From the NCBI GenBank assembly GCA_035772405.1, contig JAYKKM010000080.1, forward strand, positions 1,642,501 through 1,706,500: 64,000 nt of DNA. The letters are read 5' to 3'. The position numbers and the translations under genes were made by a program. Below, in pieces: positions 1 to 11,432 of this stretch (position 1 is the stretch's first letter; each line of letters opens with the position of its first letter). Below the pieces are notes generated by a model. It had not been told where the DNA came from, made no database searches, and saw only the letters and a list, made by a program, of their open reading frames with translations. This stretch comes from Chrysogorgia sp. JL179-B06. Lineage: Eukaryota > Cnidaria > Anthozoa > Scleralcyonacea > Chrysogorgiidae.

Positions 1-21
1 AGATGGATTTCTCAGCCAATG

Positions 22-150
22 CTTAGTCTACCGAGCGCACGTTACTAATTTCAAAGATAACAACAACGCAAACTACATCGGAATCACAGATCACTCTTTT
101 ACACACCGATTCTACAGAAACTCACAACGCTACCGAGCCTCGCCCGCCTT
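22..150 (+). pseudogene. GIY-YIG-like endonuclease relic, copy 1
   Basis: One frame reads L-V-Y-R-A-H-V-T-N, then NYIGITDHSFTHRFY. This has the layout of a GIY-YIG nuclease core: a VY-type first strand, YIG, and an arginine about 10 residues later. Such domains are found in Penelope-like and related retroelements, so I read it as a retroelement fragment. The frame degrades after about residue 40, and neither a start codon nor a reverse transcriptase is adjacent. A second copy lies at 57957-58140 with a longer basic tail. The homology of the two copies is seen directly; the family assignment rests on the motif alone. Confidence 0.45.
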
Positions 151-712
151 TTCTACCACACCCCACCCCACCCCACCCCACCCGTAGAGTTTCTTTTCCC
201 CATACATGGTCCACAGTGCCCAGACCGCGTCTGTCGATAACAAATCCTTAACAGCCGGTTTGTCGTACGTAGATTTCGAACGGTATCTCGGCGAATATTT
301 ACTCGATTTCAATTCTTAAAACAGTTTTGGAGTCTAAATACATTACATACGTGTCTATTATATTACGAGAGTGTGCATATCCTTCGTAAAAACGTTGTAT
401 GTACTTAGAAATTATTCGGCAATCAGCCAGCCCATATTACTGCCTAGAAATACGTGTTCGTAACAACCCCTCGCCCGCTTAATGTTGTCACTTATCGTTC
501 GAAGCTCAGTTATTGGGATGTTGAACCAACTTGTTTTTCAGTAGATATGCAAACCCTACTAGTAAATAAATATGTTGTAGCAGTGCCACTTATTTTTGTT
601 GGTGGTTGTTGCCAGGGGGGTTGTGCTGGAAGTAGTGAATGATCGCTTAGTGGTAGGACTTTGTTAGTAGAAATAGTTTGGAAATAGTTCAATGCAATTT
701 ATTTCTAACAAT

Positions 713-957
713 AATAGAGATTTTTTTGAGGAAGAGTAATAATAATAAAAATAATAGTAATATAATAATAATAATAAATAATAATAATAATAAATAATAA
801 TAATAATTTCTTTTCAATAAAAAAAATAACACAATAAATAATAATAATAATAATAATAATAAATAATAATAATAATAAATAATAATAATAATAATAAATA
901 ATAATAATAATAATAAATAATAATAATAATAATAATAAATAATAATAATAATAATGG
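713..957. repeat. TAA/AATAAT microsatellite
   Basis: A tract dominated by AAT/TAA trinucleotides, with a short non-repetitive break near 806-832. It lies where the missing outer end of the piggyBac element would be expected. The rest of 310-1060 shows no coding signal that I recognise. Confidence 0.9.
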
Positions 958-1062
958 TGATAATAATAATATATCTATGGACAATATATCTGATTTACAT
1001 TTATGAAAACAACAATTTATATTTACAAGGGCTAATAATATTCTGAATTGTATTGTTCAAGT

Positions 1063-2826
1063 TCAACAAGTGTGAAATTCTCTAAAACAATTTCTTGCAC
1101 TACTGAGACACAAGCAAACATTGAATTTGTCACAGTATGTTCTACTGAATCCTGTCTTACAATGCCGACAACGGTTCTTGGCTTTGAACTCTGGCCAGTG
1201 ATGTGCATTGTTTAAACGGACACTCTTGACAGGTAACTGTGTGTCTGGCTTCCTTCCTCTCTTCTCTGGCCTTTCTTTTGAGGATTCATTTGAAGGTCGG
1301 CCAGCTTTCCTCTTAGTGGCAGGCTTTCCACACTTGATGAGGCTTTCAGAAATTTCCAAAGAAAATTTCAATAGTCGCAGCTGTTTCTTTTTAGGCACCT
1401 TGTCAAGATCACAGTAGCGTCGATATAAAAGCCAAGCATTGACTTTAGCAATATCGACACAATGAAAAAGGACTTTCAGGTACCACCTTTTGGATTTAAT
1501 TCTTGTGCGGTACAGAGCAATCAGCATGTCTGCCAAATCAACACCACCCATTGACTCATTGTACAGACACACCATATCTGGGCACTTGACATCAACATGC
1601 TTCTTGGCTTTACCATCCCATCTCTTCACATTCTTTGAGGCCTTGACACCAGCATATGTTGATGCCACTTGAACACAGTTGTTGTCCAGCCATCGGATAA
1701 TGTGAAGCTGTGAAGCATCATCAGTTCGATAATCGAAGGTTCCTCGACCAGTCTGCTTCAGTTCTTTCTCAGTTTTCAATGGGCAACCAGCAAGCCGATT
1801 CTTACGAACAGTAGCAACAGCGGGATAGCCTTGTGACTTCAACTCCAACATCAAACCCAGTGTGGTAAACCAATTATCAAAAAATAGCAGATGGTTGCAA
1901 TTCTTTGGCAAACTATTGCAAAGTTTCAGCACCACCGACTCTGCAGTGCATTTCTCCTGGCCAGCACTTTTTGCACCTGCATAAATGAAGAAGTCGTACA
2001 TCATCCCACTTTTTCCAGCTCGAACAAAATTTTTGAAACCCCACTTTGTTGGCTTCTTCGGGTTGTACTGTCGGATTCCACTGTACTTCGTCTTGGCTGG
2101 GATAATTTGCTCATCTATGGAGTGGCAGATCTCAGGCTCTATCTTTTGGCAGTTCTCTCTAACTCCCTCGATAACAGGCAAGACTTTGTACAGGCGATTA
2201 TCTTTGTTGCCAGGCTCATCCTTCTTTGCACTGTCATTCACATGAAGAAACTGTCGGAGTTTCTTCTATCTCTTAACAGGCATAACTGATGCCACTGGCT
2301 CGTACCGTGTTCCACTTTCCCAGTAAAGTGCATAATTTGGCATTTTTATTATACCCATTTTCATTTGCATACCAATCAGCATTTCAATTTCATCCTTTGT
2401 AGTACAAATACTGCTACCTTGTTGTTGGACACTATATAAATTTGTCTGTTCATCAATGTTTTCAGTTACAGCATCATCCCAAAACATCTTAAAATATTAA
2501 ATAGGGGTCAGCTCATCCATATTTGCAGGTAATGTGAATCCTGCACCCAAAAAGGATACATCTGGTACTTCTGGCTCTTTCTTCTTCCACTTGAATACAG
2601 GTTTCTGGTTTTTGTTTTGTGTTGTTACTTCTTCGTTGTCAGCATTCTCATCATCTTCTTCTTCAATATAATTATCAGCTTCAGAATGTTCAGGCAATGC
2701 CGTTTCATCCACATAATCATCATCATCATCATCTTCAAGCTCGGATAACTCAGACTCTGAACCTGGATCCAAAATACACTGAAGCGCTTCTTCAGCATTA
2801 TACCGTATTCTTGTCCGCTTTTGCAT
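1063..2826 (-). pseudogene. piggyBac transposase pseudogene (two in-frame stops)
   Basis: DDE transposase of the piggyBac family, a cut-and-paste DNA transposase targeting TTAA. Read right to left in one frame it spans 588 codons: an acidic N-terminus (2826-2500), a TAA at 2497-2499, the segment 2487-2269, a TAG at 2266-2268, and a long open stretch down to 1063. All three expected catalytic aspartates are visible: SIDEQIIPAK, FFDNWFTTLG and GGVDLADM. A basic tract resembling a nuclear signal and a Cys/His-rich C-terminal domain (CRHCKTGF...CLC...CF) follow. No frameshift is seen; only two nonsense codons break it, so loss of function looks relatively recent. Identification as piggyBac is secure. 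The gene is antisense to the host exons. Confidence 0.92.
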
Positions 2827-3555
2827 CAGTCCAGTAATTATCTGCAGAACAAAATTAACTTGATAATTATATACAGTTCAACATTTACATATCTACAGTA
2901 TATATAATCTATGTTATTTACAGTTGTATAGACATCTTGTCGATATGTATGGCAAATATCTGGTAGTCGAGCTGGTGTTTTACATGTATGCTAACAAAAA
3001 TATATATTCAAATATTGAGAATAAATCTCTATAATGTTACCCAAACATAAAAAAAGCAGACAAAGTCACAGAGGCCCTCATTTATTCCAGTTCAACTAAA
3101 AATGAGCAGAAAGCTAATGCATCGAAAGGTATTGTAAACTACAGCTTTATACCCCTAAATGGGCATTGTTGCCATTTGGCAACAATTACTTTTGAAATGT
3201 CTGCGCAACGAATTTGTTGAACTTCACACTCTAACAATTGCAGATATTAAATATGTTATATTTCTAGTTTTTAGATTTCATAAAACCATCTGGTCAAACA
3301 TTTTAGATACTTAGAACTAAACTAACCAAAACTGGGTAATAATGCTACTGTAAAATGCAGTGAAACACTCACCTTTTAATCTTTAAATACGCACATTTTA
3401 ACTTCGCTTTCAAACAAATGGCGGACAAGAAACAAAACATGGATGTCAGTACTTCATGTTAGCAACGTGAAAAGACATAACTCCAAGACACGTGGGCACA
3501 TTATTATGCTAATTTATTTGTTGCCATATGGAAACACTGCCCCATAAAGGGTTAA
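2827..3555 (-). mobile_element. piggyBac right terminal region with TTAA target site
   Basis: Upstream region of the transposase. It ends at 3549-3551 with CCCATAAAGGG followed by TTAA (3552-3555), the expected piggyBac end structure. Inside, 3149-3180 (GGGCATTGTTGCCATTTGG) is an inverted partner of 3525-3545 (TTGTTGCCATATGGAAAC), forming subterminal inverted repeats. Directly outside the TTAA the sequence resumes homology to 58350 onward, as expected if the element inserted into older duplicated intron DNA. The opposite end, left of 1063, is not recognisable. Confidence 0.65.
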
Positions 3556-3858
3556 TTAATCCTGAATTTTAATGTCAACTATGGTACTAGTGCCTGTATT
3601 ACATTAATAGTGCTTAAACATAAATTAACTTAATATATATTGCATAACCTATAAATGTGCTTATAATACTAGCGTTGCACATGCCCTATTTTATTATATA
3701 AACTCATGCATGTTCATTATTCAATTGATTCCTGACGTTGAAGGGATATTAATATAATATTAAAATTTCCATTTTAATGTCTATACATTGTTGTCTATAT
3801 CAGTATTTATTTCTAAATATTGATAATTTTAAACCTATTTGCATCTGTTGTTTTTCAG

Positions 3859-3930
3859 ACGTTTCGGTGAGAACAGTATGACCAGCCTGCGTAATGATCT
3901 CTTTAGCAAAACAACCATGCTTAAATATGT
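3859..3930 (+). CDS. Leucine-rich repeat exon A of a host gene (partial)
   Basis: Preceded by a pyrimidine-rich acceptor (TGTTGTTTTTCAG) and followed by the donor GTAAGT at 3931. It is exactly 72 nt. Read after one leading nucleotide it gives ENSMTSLRNDLFSKTTMLK, which fits the 24-residue LRR pattern N-x-(I/M)-T-S-L-x-x-D-(I/L)-F-x-x-x-T-x-L. Both junctions are phase 2, so such exons can be added in tandem without a frame change, as in glycoprotein-hormone-receptor-like and other extracellular LRR genes. The probable product is a secreted or membrane LRR protein; which one cannot be told from this exon. The next matching exon is at 39043-39114. Confidence 0.75.
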
Positions 3931-4216
3931 GTAAGTATAGACTACAATAACTAGGAGAGATGTTTTACGTAGTCACGTTTTTAGGATGTAAAGTAGCCAA
4001 ATAATTAATTGCAATTCAGTAGAGTGATCAGAATACTGAACATTCCGATTTGTTATCAAGCGATCAGGTGGGTGGCCAGAAATGGAAATACTGGTTTGTA
4101 GAAAATCCACTAAATTTCCTGAGATTTACATATTTTATTTGGATTATATATTGTCTTCACTTAGGAGTGGTAATTAAATAGTAACTGTATTACTGCTGCT
4201 ATGTTGTCAAGACCTG

Positions 4217-5639
4217 AGGTTGAATCAACCTCGTACCCAGGGTCTTACCTCCGCTACCCCGTCCCCCCCCCCCCCGCTTCGGAAAGACCCTGGTGAACGC
4301 TGGTCACGTGTTTCCCAGAATCTGGGAGATAGAAAATGTTTGTTACCAGGGTAGAGGGGCTCGTACTATATTTGCATCAGACGTAAAAATTTGGCAATGT
4401 CCCTTCCGATTCAAGATCCGAAACGGAGACAAGTTCCGGCAGACTATGTGGTTCCGTAGGAGATAGGTCACATTCGAAAAATAGTTTCAAGAACAACAAT
4501 CGCGAATTGCGCAGGTTTACCCAGTAGCCCAGAACATTTTGGGAGATTCAACACCAAACGAAGATCTTCCTCAATTGGTATATGCTGCCCATGTGAACGA
4601 AGGCTTTTGAATTTTAAGGAACTCAGATCAAAAATCCAACAAAGCCAAAAACATTCGAACGCTTCAGCAAAAGATGCGCGGAAATTTCGCCCTCTCTGTT
4701 GCCTGTGGGTAAAGCTCCTCGAAATGAACCGACGGGATTATCCCGTAAACAGTTAGCATTTACACCAGATAAAGAGGCAAGTTGAAGTTCGTCTTCATTA
4801 ATGTTATGTTATTTTTAAAACGTTTTAAATACATGAAAATTACGTTTTCTAATTCTTTTACCTTCTTTAAAAATTAGATAAACAAACTTTTGTAAAATTT
4901 GTAATTAAAATAGTACGAGTTTGTTTTGAATGTTGTTGTTCTTGTCACCTCGTTCTGTGAACTGTCGTATTCTTTCTTCTCGATCATATTAAACTTCTAT
5001 TGACATGTTACCGCCGCGAAAAATGTGTACAATATATCACTCTGAAAAAGGGCGACTCCTTGTTTGGTAGACAAGCACGCTTCTATAATCGTAATCGACG
5101 TTTGTTTGACTCAAACATGCTCAAACTCAAAACAGCAGCTCTATTTCGTACACTGTTTATATCCTGCGTAGTTGAGGGAATTCAAAGGAGAAACGACAAC
5201 TATTGTAACCTGATCTCCTGTTCTTTGCTGACAAGAACGAGAATAAGATAGAATATCATAGATTTTCCGTAGCCAGGTCGGAGAACCGCTAGAAGATCTT
5301 TTCAACAATACAGCACGGCTTCTAAACAAAACACTTGTTTTGGTTTCAAGATCACGGAGGAATAATCGCCGTTTACGACAGCAAAATGTAGACATTGTAA
5401 GAACAAAAAACATTCTACATTCAACGATTCAAACAGTCAGGTCAAAATATTCGTGTAAATATTCGTGTATCAGTATCAAGGTTATTGAAATACTATATCC
5501 CCTCCCTTGCGACATTTTCTATCTCCCAGATTCTGGGAGACACGTGACCAGCGTTCACCAGGGTCTTTCCGCAGCGGGGGGGGGGGGGGGGGGACGGGGT
5601 AGCGGAGGTAAGACCCTGGGTACGAGGTTGAGGTTGAAT
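4217..5639. mobile_element. 1.4-kb TIR transposon with 9-bp target duplication
   Basis: Element 4226-5630 starts CAACCTCGTACCCAGGGTC and ends with its inverse. TIRs of about 115 bp (4226-4340 and 5515-5630) are nearly identical apart from an internal C/G run (13 C at 4263; 18 G at 5576). It is flanked by AGGTTGAAT at 4217-4225 and 5631-5639, a perfect 9-bp target duplication. A 9-bp duplication with TIRs of this length suggests a Mutator-like or similar superfamily, but no transposase is present. A 56-bp relative lies at 9142-9197. Confidence 0.8.
5135..5400 (-). pseudogene. RecQ-like helicase fragment inside the TIR element
   Basis: On the minus strand one frame gives KQVFCLEAV and then DLLAVLRPGYGKSMIF, which resembles the start of the motor domain of RecQ-type DEAH helicases, including a Walker A-like GYGKS. 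A neighbouring frame continues SCQQRTGDQVTIVVVSPLNS, resembling motif Ia. At least one frameshift and one stop separate the pieces, and nothing further of the helicase is visible. It may be a captured host or transposon helicase fragment. The Walker-type motif and the order of the pieces support the call; the subfamily is an inference. Confidence 0.5.
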
Positions 5640-5732
5640 GAGTAAATTGATTCCTTGGTTGGGAAAAGGACAGATGAAGGGTTTGCTAATTTGATAAAAC
5701 TGGTTCTACTGTAGTTTTAATGGTCGATACAT

Positions 5733-5860
5733 GGACGACCGTCAAGCTCGTATCTTCAGAAAAAATGTTCTGAGTCCCGGACAGGAATCGAACCTGTGGT
5801 TCACTGATTAGAGCATCTCAGAAGGTTACCAAGACTCAGATGGAGAGCGAAGGTTACAAT
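5733..5860 (-). repeat. tRNA-derived SINE, copy 1
   Basis: On the minus strand a consensus pol III B box (GGTTCGATTCC, near 5780-5792) sits in ACAGGTTCGATTCCTGT and is followed by CTCAGAACATTTTTTCTGA, a short hairpin tail. Related copies at 16325-16375 and 30259-30345 share the B-box region and the CAGAA...TTCTG tail. The A box is damaged here. Confidence 0.6.
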
Positions 5861-5899
5861 GATGTACTGGTTCGATTGATATATGTACTGCCTATGCGG

Positions 5900-7500
5900 C
5901 AGTCACTATATATCGGTAATGTTTGGATGTACGTGTTAATATATACACTGCTGTAGTGAATGAAACCCTATTCGTAAAACTAATGGCAATCCTATACCCA
6001 CCGCTAATCTCAACACTGATTCTAATCCAAAAATAAATTTATATATTAAAATGAACCTATTGCAAGCGCGTTATATCAATGTATTTGGAGAAGTATTTAA
6101 ATAAAATAAGTGATAACTTCATTTTGAATTTTTACAAAAATTTTAAGGTATTTCACAAATTTTATTTCTCTTTAGTTAGATAAATGAAATTTCACACCAA
6201 ATTTGATTTTGCAAGGATTTTAATTTGATATATTGCACAAGCTAAAGTAATTAAACATTTTCGAAAATCTTTCAGATGAATGCAATTAAGCTAAAAATAG
6301 ATATCATAAATTTAGAAGTTAAAATCTTTCTAGTGCTATTCATGCAGGAACCTTCTGTTATATATTAAAATAATCCTTTCGACAAGAGCGTTCTAACAAT
6401 GTTCAGTACACAATGTTGGAAAATTAATTCAAAATTTATAACCTGAATAAAGAACATCATTTTATATTTTGGTAAAAAAATTTATTTTTTAAACTTCGCG
6501 CGACAAAGTGAAAATTTGTAGCGGAATCTATAATTTTTTAGTGTTCTCTTCATTACTGTGCTGGTATGCAGCAAAAATACGTGAACAATACGTTTTAATG
6601 CATATCTTCCCTTAGTCATGCCAAACAGATTTCTAGTTTACCGCTCATAATAGTCAAGTTGTCACCATTTCTGACTTCTTCTTGCTTTGGGTGGAGTACA
6701 AAGTAATCACATCCAAGTCGGACATCCACATGTGTAGACTTCCTTTGAACAGATTCAGAATCATGCTCAGGAAATAGGACTTCTGGAACCTACAATCCTG
6801 ATCAAAAGTCCTTGGACACCAAGCGGAAATATATATGTAACTGCCTGTACTCCCCCAATACTGTCTGAATATCTGGTAATATTTGGTTATCAAATTCAAC
6901 ATTGAATAGGGTGGAGCAAGAATCGTAATCCTTTTTAGAAGAGACCTAAACTATGTTAATTAAGTTGGACTGTGTCCCAATAATTTTGTCCTGGATGGTA
7001 GTTCACTGACGGGGCTGTGATTCGCTCCATACCAAGTACGTGTAATAGTCACCTTCTTGCCTAGTGTTTCCTCACTGTCAGTGACATTACTTTTCAGTGA
7101 AAATCTTAGCGATCGATTTTCCGGGCGGAAAGCGTTACGTAATATAAAAATACTTTTTTTACATAAGGGAGTTTATAAGTAAAGTGACGTTTCAAGGGGT
7201 TTAATGCTCGTTGTTGGCCATTGCCATTACGGGATTTTGATCCCTATTTCCGCTATAAACCAGAAACTCTCTGCCATTTGCTTGGACTTTGCACAGGAAT
7301 TAACATATCCTCACTTCAACCGCCTAATCTCGTCTCTGGCACTAAAACCGAAATGGAGTGAGAAAAGTATCCAATTAACTTGCCATAATGAGAATGCTGA
7401 ATTGTTGAAACATTATCAGTAAAAGTTTTGTTTCAACGCTAGTTGCGCTGTTTCTCTGTTTTTTCGTTGTTATTTTTACTATAAAAGGTGCTAATGAAAG
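5900..7500. other. Intronic AT-rich DNA, no gene recognised
   Basis: Only short open frames without recognisable domains are seen, for example 6654-6902 minus and 7204-7422 plus. I see no repeat termini. Confidence 0.5.
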
Positions 7501-7640
7501 GTGGGCTTATATCCGGGGGCTTATAACCGGAAGGTATTTTCTGTTACCAAACAGATGGGCTTATAACCGGGGGGCTTATAATCGGGGGGGGGGCTTATAA
7601 GCGGGATTCTACGGTATATATATATATATATATATATAGG
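7500..7640. repeat. GGGCTTATAACCGG minisatellite and TA run
   Basis: Four degenerate copies of GGGCTTATAA(C/T)CGG lie between 7502 and 7602, followed by a (TA)n run at 7615-7637. Confidence 0.75.
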
Positions 7641-7911
7641 ATCTATTAGGATTGATTAGGGATCGATTAGGTATCGAATATGTAACATGCTGATTGGCGG
7701 TGAGTAGTATAAGGAAGAGGGGTTCTGAGTCGGGTGGTGCGGCTGGTGCTTTCTGCATCACCAATGACATCACTATTTCTAAGTGTGTTAATTTATTCAT
7801 GTCAACAGTGTTTATTATGTAACCTAGCAAATAGATGGTCGAGAACAAGCATGCCCAAACGATGTTAAACTACGTAGCTCTTTTACCTTTACGATCCCTA
7901 ACCCTAGTCTC

Positions 7912-8178
7912 GTGTACCTTTGGGACCTGTGTTTTCACCGCATCTACAAAGAGATGAACCCTAATAATTTTGACTGTATTATGGCTAATCTCGCTTTAGT
8001 GTACACAATTCCTATGAGGAAGAAACCCTTCAGGAAACAGTGTGAAGAACTGTTCAAGATCTCAAACATATTGACTTGGAAAAAATATAAATTTAAACAG
8101 CATTATGTTTACAGCGTTGAGAAACATCAAAGATTGTTCAAAAGTATAAGTGTCCGAATAGATGGATTAAATCTTTAA
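7912..8178 (+). repeat. Degenerate repeat family, copy 1 (coding-like)
   Basis: A short open frame containing RKQCEELFKISN and KYKFKQHYVYSVE. Related sequence recurs at about 10750-10890 and 10925-11090, where the frame reads KCVDIEKYKFKRHYVQSVA. The three copies suggest decayed pieces of one repetitive gene or element, perhaps a retroelement. I do not recognise the domain. Confidence 0.5.
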
Positions 8179-9132
8179 CGCGTTTATGATGAAATGAATC
8201 CTAGCGACTTTACTGTATAACCACGAAGAACGAATTTTATATCGTATTGACTTGTCAAACGAAGCGAAGGTTGAGTGCACATATGGACAATAGCTCGTGG
8301 ATCGTTAAGAGTCATTAGTGGTGCAACTCACAAATATTTGCATGTCTTGGGAATATTTAATTGCTTTGAGGGTATACACTAGGATTGTATGGGTAAACAT
8401 TAGTCAATATGGGATAATGACGGATATTTATCATCCCTGACTTCGTATACTTAATTAGTGTTAACCTCGTAGACTCCTAACCCTAACCTCTTCAAACGCA
8501 TTGATTTGCCTGTACGCAAAATAAAACTTTATCAAAATTGCTTATCTAGATACAATCGAAATAGAACTTTAACGAGGTTGCTAAGGTTTATTTGGCTGAA
8601 TCAGACCATTCGAGAAGCCAAAGCTATACTTAGGCGGCTCTCTCTGTGTTGCGAACGAAAGTAATTAGCGTTAAGAACGCCTCGCCCTATTCCACCTTTA
8701 TAACTCTAAATTTAATTATATTTGGAATATCACCGATTTCAATTGCGACTCCTTGACTCTCATCGGGAGTTGTGCGATTGCCTAAGCGTTCGACTGAACC
8801 TATGGGTTCAGCGTTCGATTGAACCTGTGTTTTCACCGCATCTACAAAGATATGAACTATGAACCCTAATAATTTTAGCCGTATTATGGCTTATTTTTTT
8901 TGTTTTTTTTTTGTTGTTTGCCCATATATTATAAATTTTAAATTATTTACATTATTATTTTTAATTACTGATATGGCTAGGGGCCTACCAGAAACCTGGA
9001 CAGCCTTTTATTTAAGACCCCTAGTTAACATTTTGAATGTATTGTTTTCTATATACAGTCAAACAAATTCAAATGAATTTTATAGGTATTTACAATTAAA
9101 GGAAAGAAAGGAAAGAATTATATATTAAATTG
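8179..9132. other. Intronic DNA, no confident gene
   Basis: 8840-8890 repeats part of 7940-7985. An open frame at 8859-9128 is mostly low-complexity, and its latter half resembles a LINE 3' untranslated region more than a protein. No splice-bounded exon is recognised. Confidence 0.4.
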
Positions 9133-9206
9133 GATTAATAGCAACCTTGTACCCAGGATCTCATCTCCGTGGAGACAAGATCCCGGGTACGAGGTTGGAT
9201 TAAGAG
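9133..9206. mobile_element. 56-bp miniature inverted-repeat element with 9-bp target duplication
   Basis: 9142-9197 is an almost complete palindrome: it begins CAACCTTGTACCCAGGATCT and ends with the inverse, CGGGTACGAGGTTG. The flanks are GATTAATAG (9133-9141) and GATTAAGAG (9198-9206), matching at 8 of 9 positions. Its tips match the TIRs of the 4226-5630 element. Confidence 0.7.
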
Positions 9207-9218
9207 ATGTACACACAG

Positions 9219-9294
<76 letters not shown>
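9219..9294. repeat. (TA)n dinucleotide run
   Basis: About 75 bp of nearly pure TA repeat. Confidence 0.95.
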
Positions 9295-9296
<2 letters not shown>

Positions 9297-9364
9297 CAGG
9301 GTTTTGAATATAGCTTGGCTAAAGTTTGGTGTATCAACAGTACAATATATTACATTGTATAATT

Positions 9365-10438
9365 GATTAATTATGTGAGATTTGAAGGATTTGTAAGAAG
9401 TGTTTTTTTTATCATTTTTTTAATGATATTACAGGATTTTATATTTTTTAAGTTAGATTGCATACCATTCCAAATATTAACTCCTTTATTAGAAAGAGTA
9501 TGCTTCACATAATTTGTTCTTTTATATGACTTATGGAGTTGTGTTGCATTTCTTGTGTTATGTTGATGAACTTGATTATTTGTCAGAAAATAATTTGTGA
9601 ATACTTCTGGTAAATTTTTGATATGATATTATCGGAACATAAATAAACTAGTTAGATAATCATTGATTTTATAGATGTTCAGAATTTTTAACTCTTTGAA
9701 AATTGGTTCACTATTTTCTAAATATGATTTGAATGTAATAAGACGTACAATTTTTTTTGGGATATTCATTAGTTTTTGGATTCGTTTTTTGTATGTATTA
9801 CCCCATATTAAATTGCCGTAGATTATATATGGATAGACTAATGCATAATAAATCAGTTTTAGAGCATTCAAAGTTGTAAAATGTCGTATTTTGGCAATCA
9901 CTCCAGTAGATTTAATAACTTTTTTTGCTACCAAATCTAAGTGGTCATTCCATGTCAAACATTCATCAATAACAATACCTAGAAATGTGGTGTTTTTTAC
10001 TTGTTTAATATTTTCATCGTTTATTGAAATTGCTATGTTTTGCTTCTGCTTTTTGTTACAAGATCTAAATAAAATTAGCTTCGTTTTTGAAGTATTGATG
10101 GATAATTTATTGATATTCAACCAATCAGCTATTTTATTAATTTCTATTTGTATAATTTTATTTAGTGTTTTAAGACAGCTGTTACTACAAGATATTGTTG
10201 TGTCATCCGCAAACAATATAAATGAAACTATTTTACTGCAATGCTGGATATCGTTTATATATAAAAGAAATAGAAGTGGTCCCAATATCGATCCCTGGGG
10301 AACACCACTTGTGATCGACATTTCTTTAGATCTTACTTGGTTGTACTTTACAATTTGCTTTCTATTAGTTAAATAATTTTCAAACCATTGTTGAGATATT
10401 CCTCTTATGCTATAATATTCTAACTTTTTAATATGCAC
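9365..10438 (-). pseudogene. Non-LTR retrotransposon ORF2, 5'-truncated
   Basis: The reverse-transcriptase palm is intact: [20 protein letters not shown], then FILFADDTTI (the catalytic DD pair), a thumb-like region, and the conserved C-terminal segment seen in Jockey/CR1-type elements. The open frame 10438-9632 ends in TAA (9629-9631); beyond that stop the same frame continues for about 85 codons to 9375 with the typical tail (HNTRNATQLHKS...GVNIWNGM). Endonuclease and fingers are missing, so it is 5'-truncated, abutting AT-rich repeats at 10440. Clade not resolved. Confidence 0.85.
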
Positions 10439-10439
10439 A

Positions 10440-10745
10440 ATTAAATATGCATTTTACAATTAAATATGCAATTAAATATACAATTAAATATGCATTTAAA
10501 TATACAATTAAATATGCAATTAAATAATAATATTAAATAATATTAAATAAATATTAAATAATATTTATAATATTAAATTATAATATTATAATATTATAAT
10601 TTATAATATTATAATATTATAATATTATAATATTATTATAATATTATAATTATTATATTATAATTTATAATATTAAATAATATTATATTTATTAATATTA
10701 AATATGCAATTAAATATACAATTAAATATACAATTAAATATGCAT
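10440..10745. repeat. AT-rich tandem repeat (ATTAAATATGC/TTAATATTA)
   Basis: Tandem copies of AATTAAATATGC at both ends with a core of ATAATATTAT permutations. It is strongly self-complementary, so a foldback or alignment artefact is possible. Confidence 0.85.
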
Positions 10746-10749
10746 TTTT

Positions 10750-11090
10750 TAGTGTGCACAACTCCTATGAGGAAGAAACAGGAAACAGTGCGAAGAACTG
10801 TTCAAGATCTCAAACATATTGACTTGGAAAAAAAATACATTTAAACGGCATTACGTTTACAGCGTTGCTATGCTAATGCTTATACTGTTGATATTTGTAT
10901 ATTTCACTTGAGAGACGAACCCTAAAGATTTTGACGGAATTATCGCTTATCTTATGAGGAAGAAACATTTCGGGAAACAGTGCGAAGAACGGCCGAAGAT
11001 TTAAAATGTGTGGACATAGAAAAATATAAATTTAAACGGCATTACGTTCAAAGCGTTGCTAGGTTGCCTATAGAGAAGACAAATATTTGC
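10750..11090 (+). repeat. Degenerate repeat family, copies 2 and 3
   Basis: Two adjacent copies of the sequence at 7912-8178, each with CGAAGAAC, a glutamate/lysine-rich stretch and AAACGGCATTACGTT. The second runs into an open frame (10980-11252) with KRHYVQSVARLPIEK and a basic end. No known domain. Confidence 0.5.
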
Positions 11091-11251
11091 ATATTTCGCC
11101 TCAGAGCACATGTAGAAACAATGGCGCGTGCCTTTTATGAGTCATTAAAAAAGAATAAAACAAAAGGACACCACAAAATCAGGTTTCCAGGCACAAGAAG
11201 TATTATCTCTAAGAGTTCTAAATTGGTATACTCCAACGGCTTTACTTCATA

Positions 11252-11430
11252 GACCTCTTTCATAATGGCAGCCCAATTAAATATTCTTTTATATTCATTT
11301 AAATTAGCCTTTCTGACCTCGTTCGTGTGTCTGTAATTCCAAAGAATCTTTGCTTTGTAACGAGGCCAGAAAGGCTAATTTGCATGCATATAAAAGAATA
11401 TTTAGACTGGCCGCCATTATGAAAGAGGTC
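11252..11430. mobile_element. 179-bp MITE with TA target duplication
   Basis: Terminal inverted repeats GACCTCTTTCATAATGGC and GCCATTATGAAAGAGGTC are bounded by TA at 11250-11251 and 11431-11432. A second inner inverted pair (TATTCTTTTATAT...ATATAAAAGAATA) makes the whole element fold back. A TA duplication suggests a mariner/Tc1-type mobiliser. Confidence 0.75.
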
Positions 11431-11432
11431 TA

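Noticed and set aside
130..312. 60-codon minus frame at the window start
   Set aside because: Overlaps the GIY-YIG relic on the other strand; no homology recognised and compositionally odd (Gly/Trp run from a CCCCACCCCA repeat).
1208..2289. Plus-strand frames across the piggyBac region
   Set aside because: Antisense to the transposase, without their own domains.
9169..9366. Plus frame crossing the TA run
   Set aside because: A YIYI run translated from a microsatellite.
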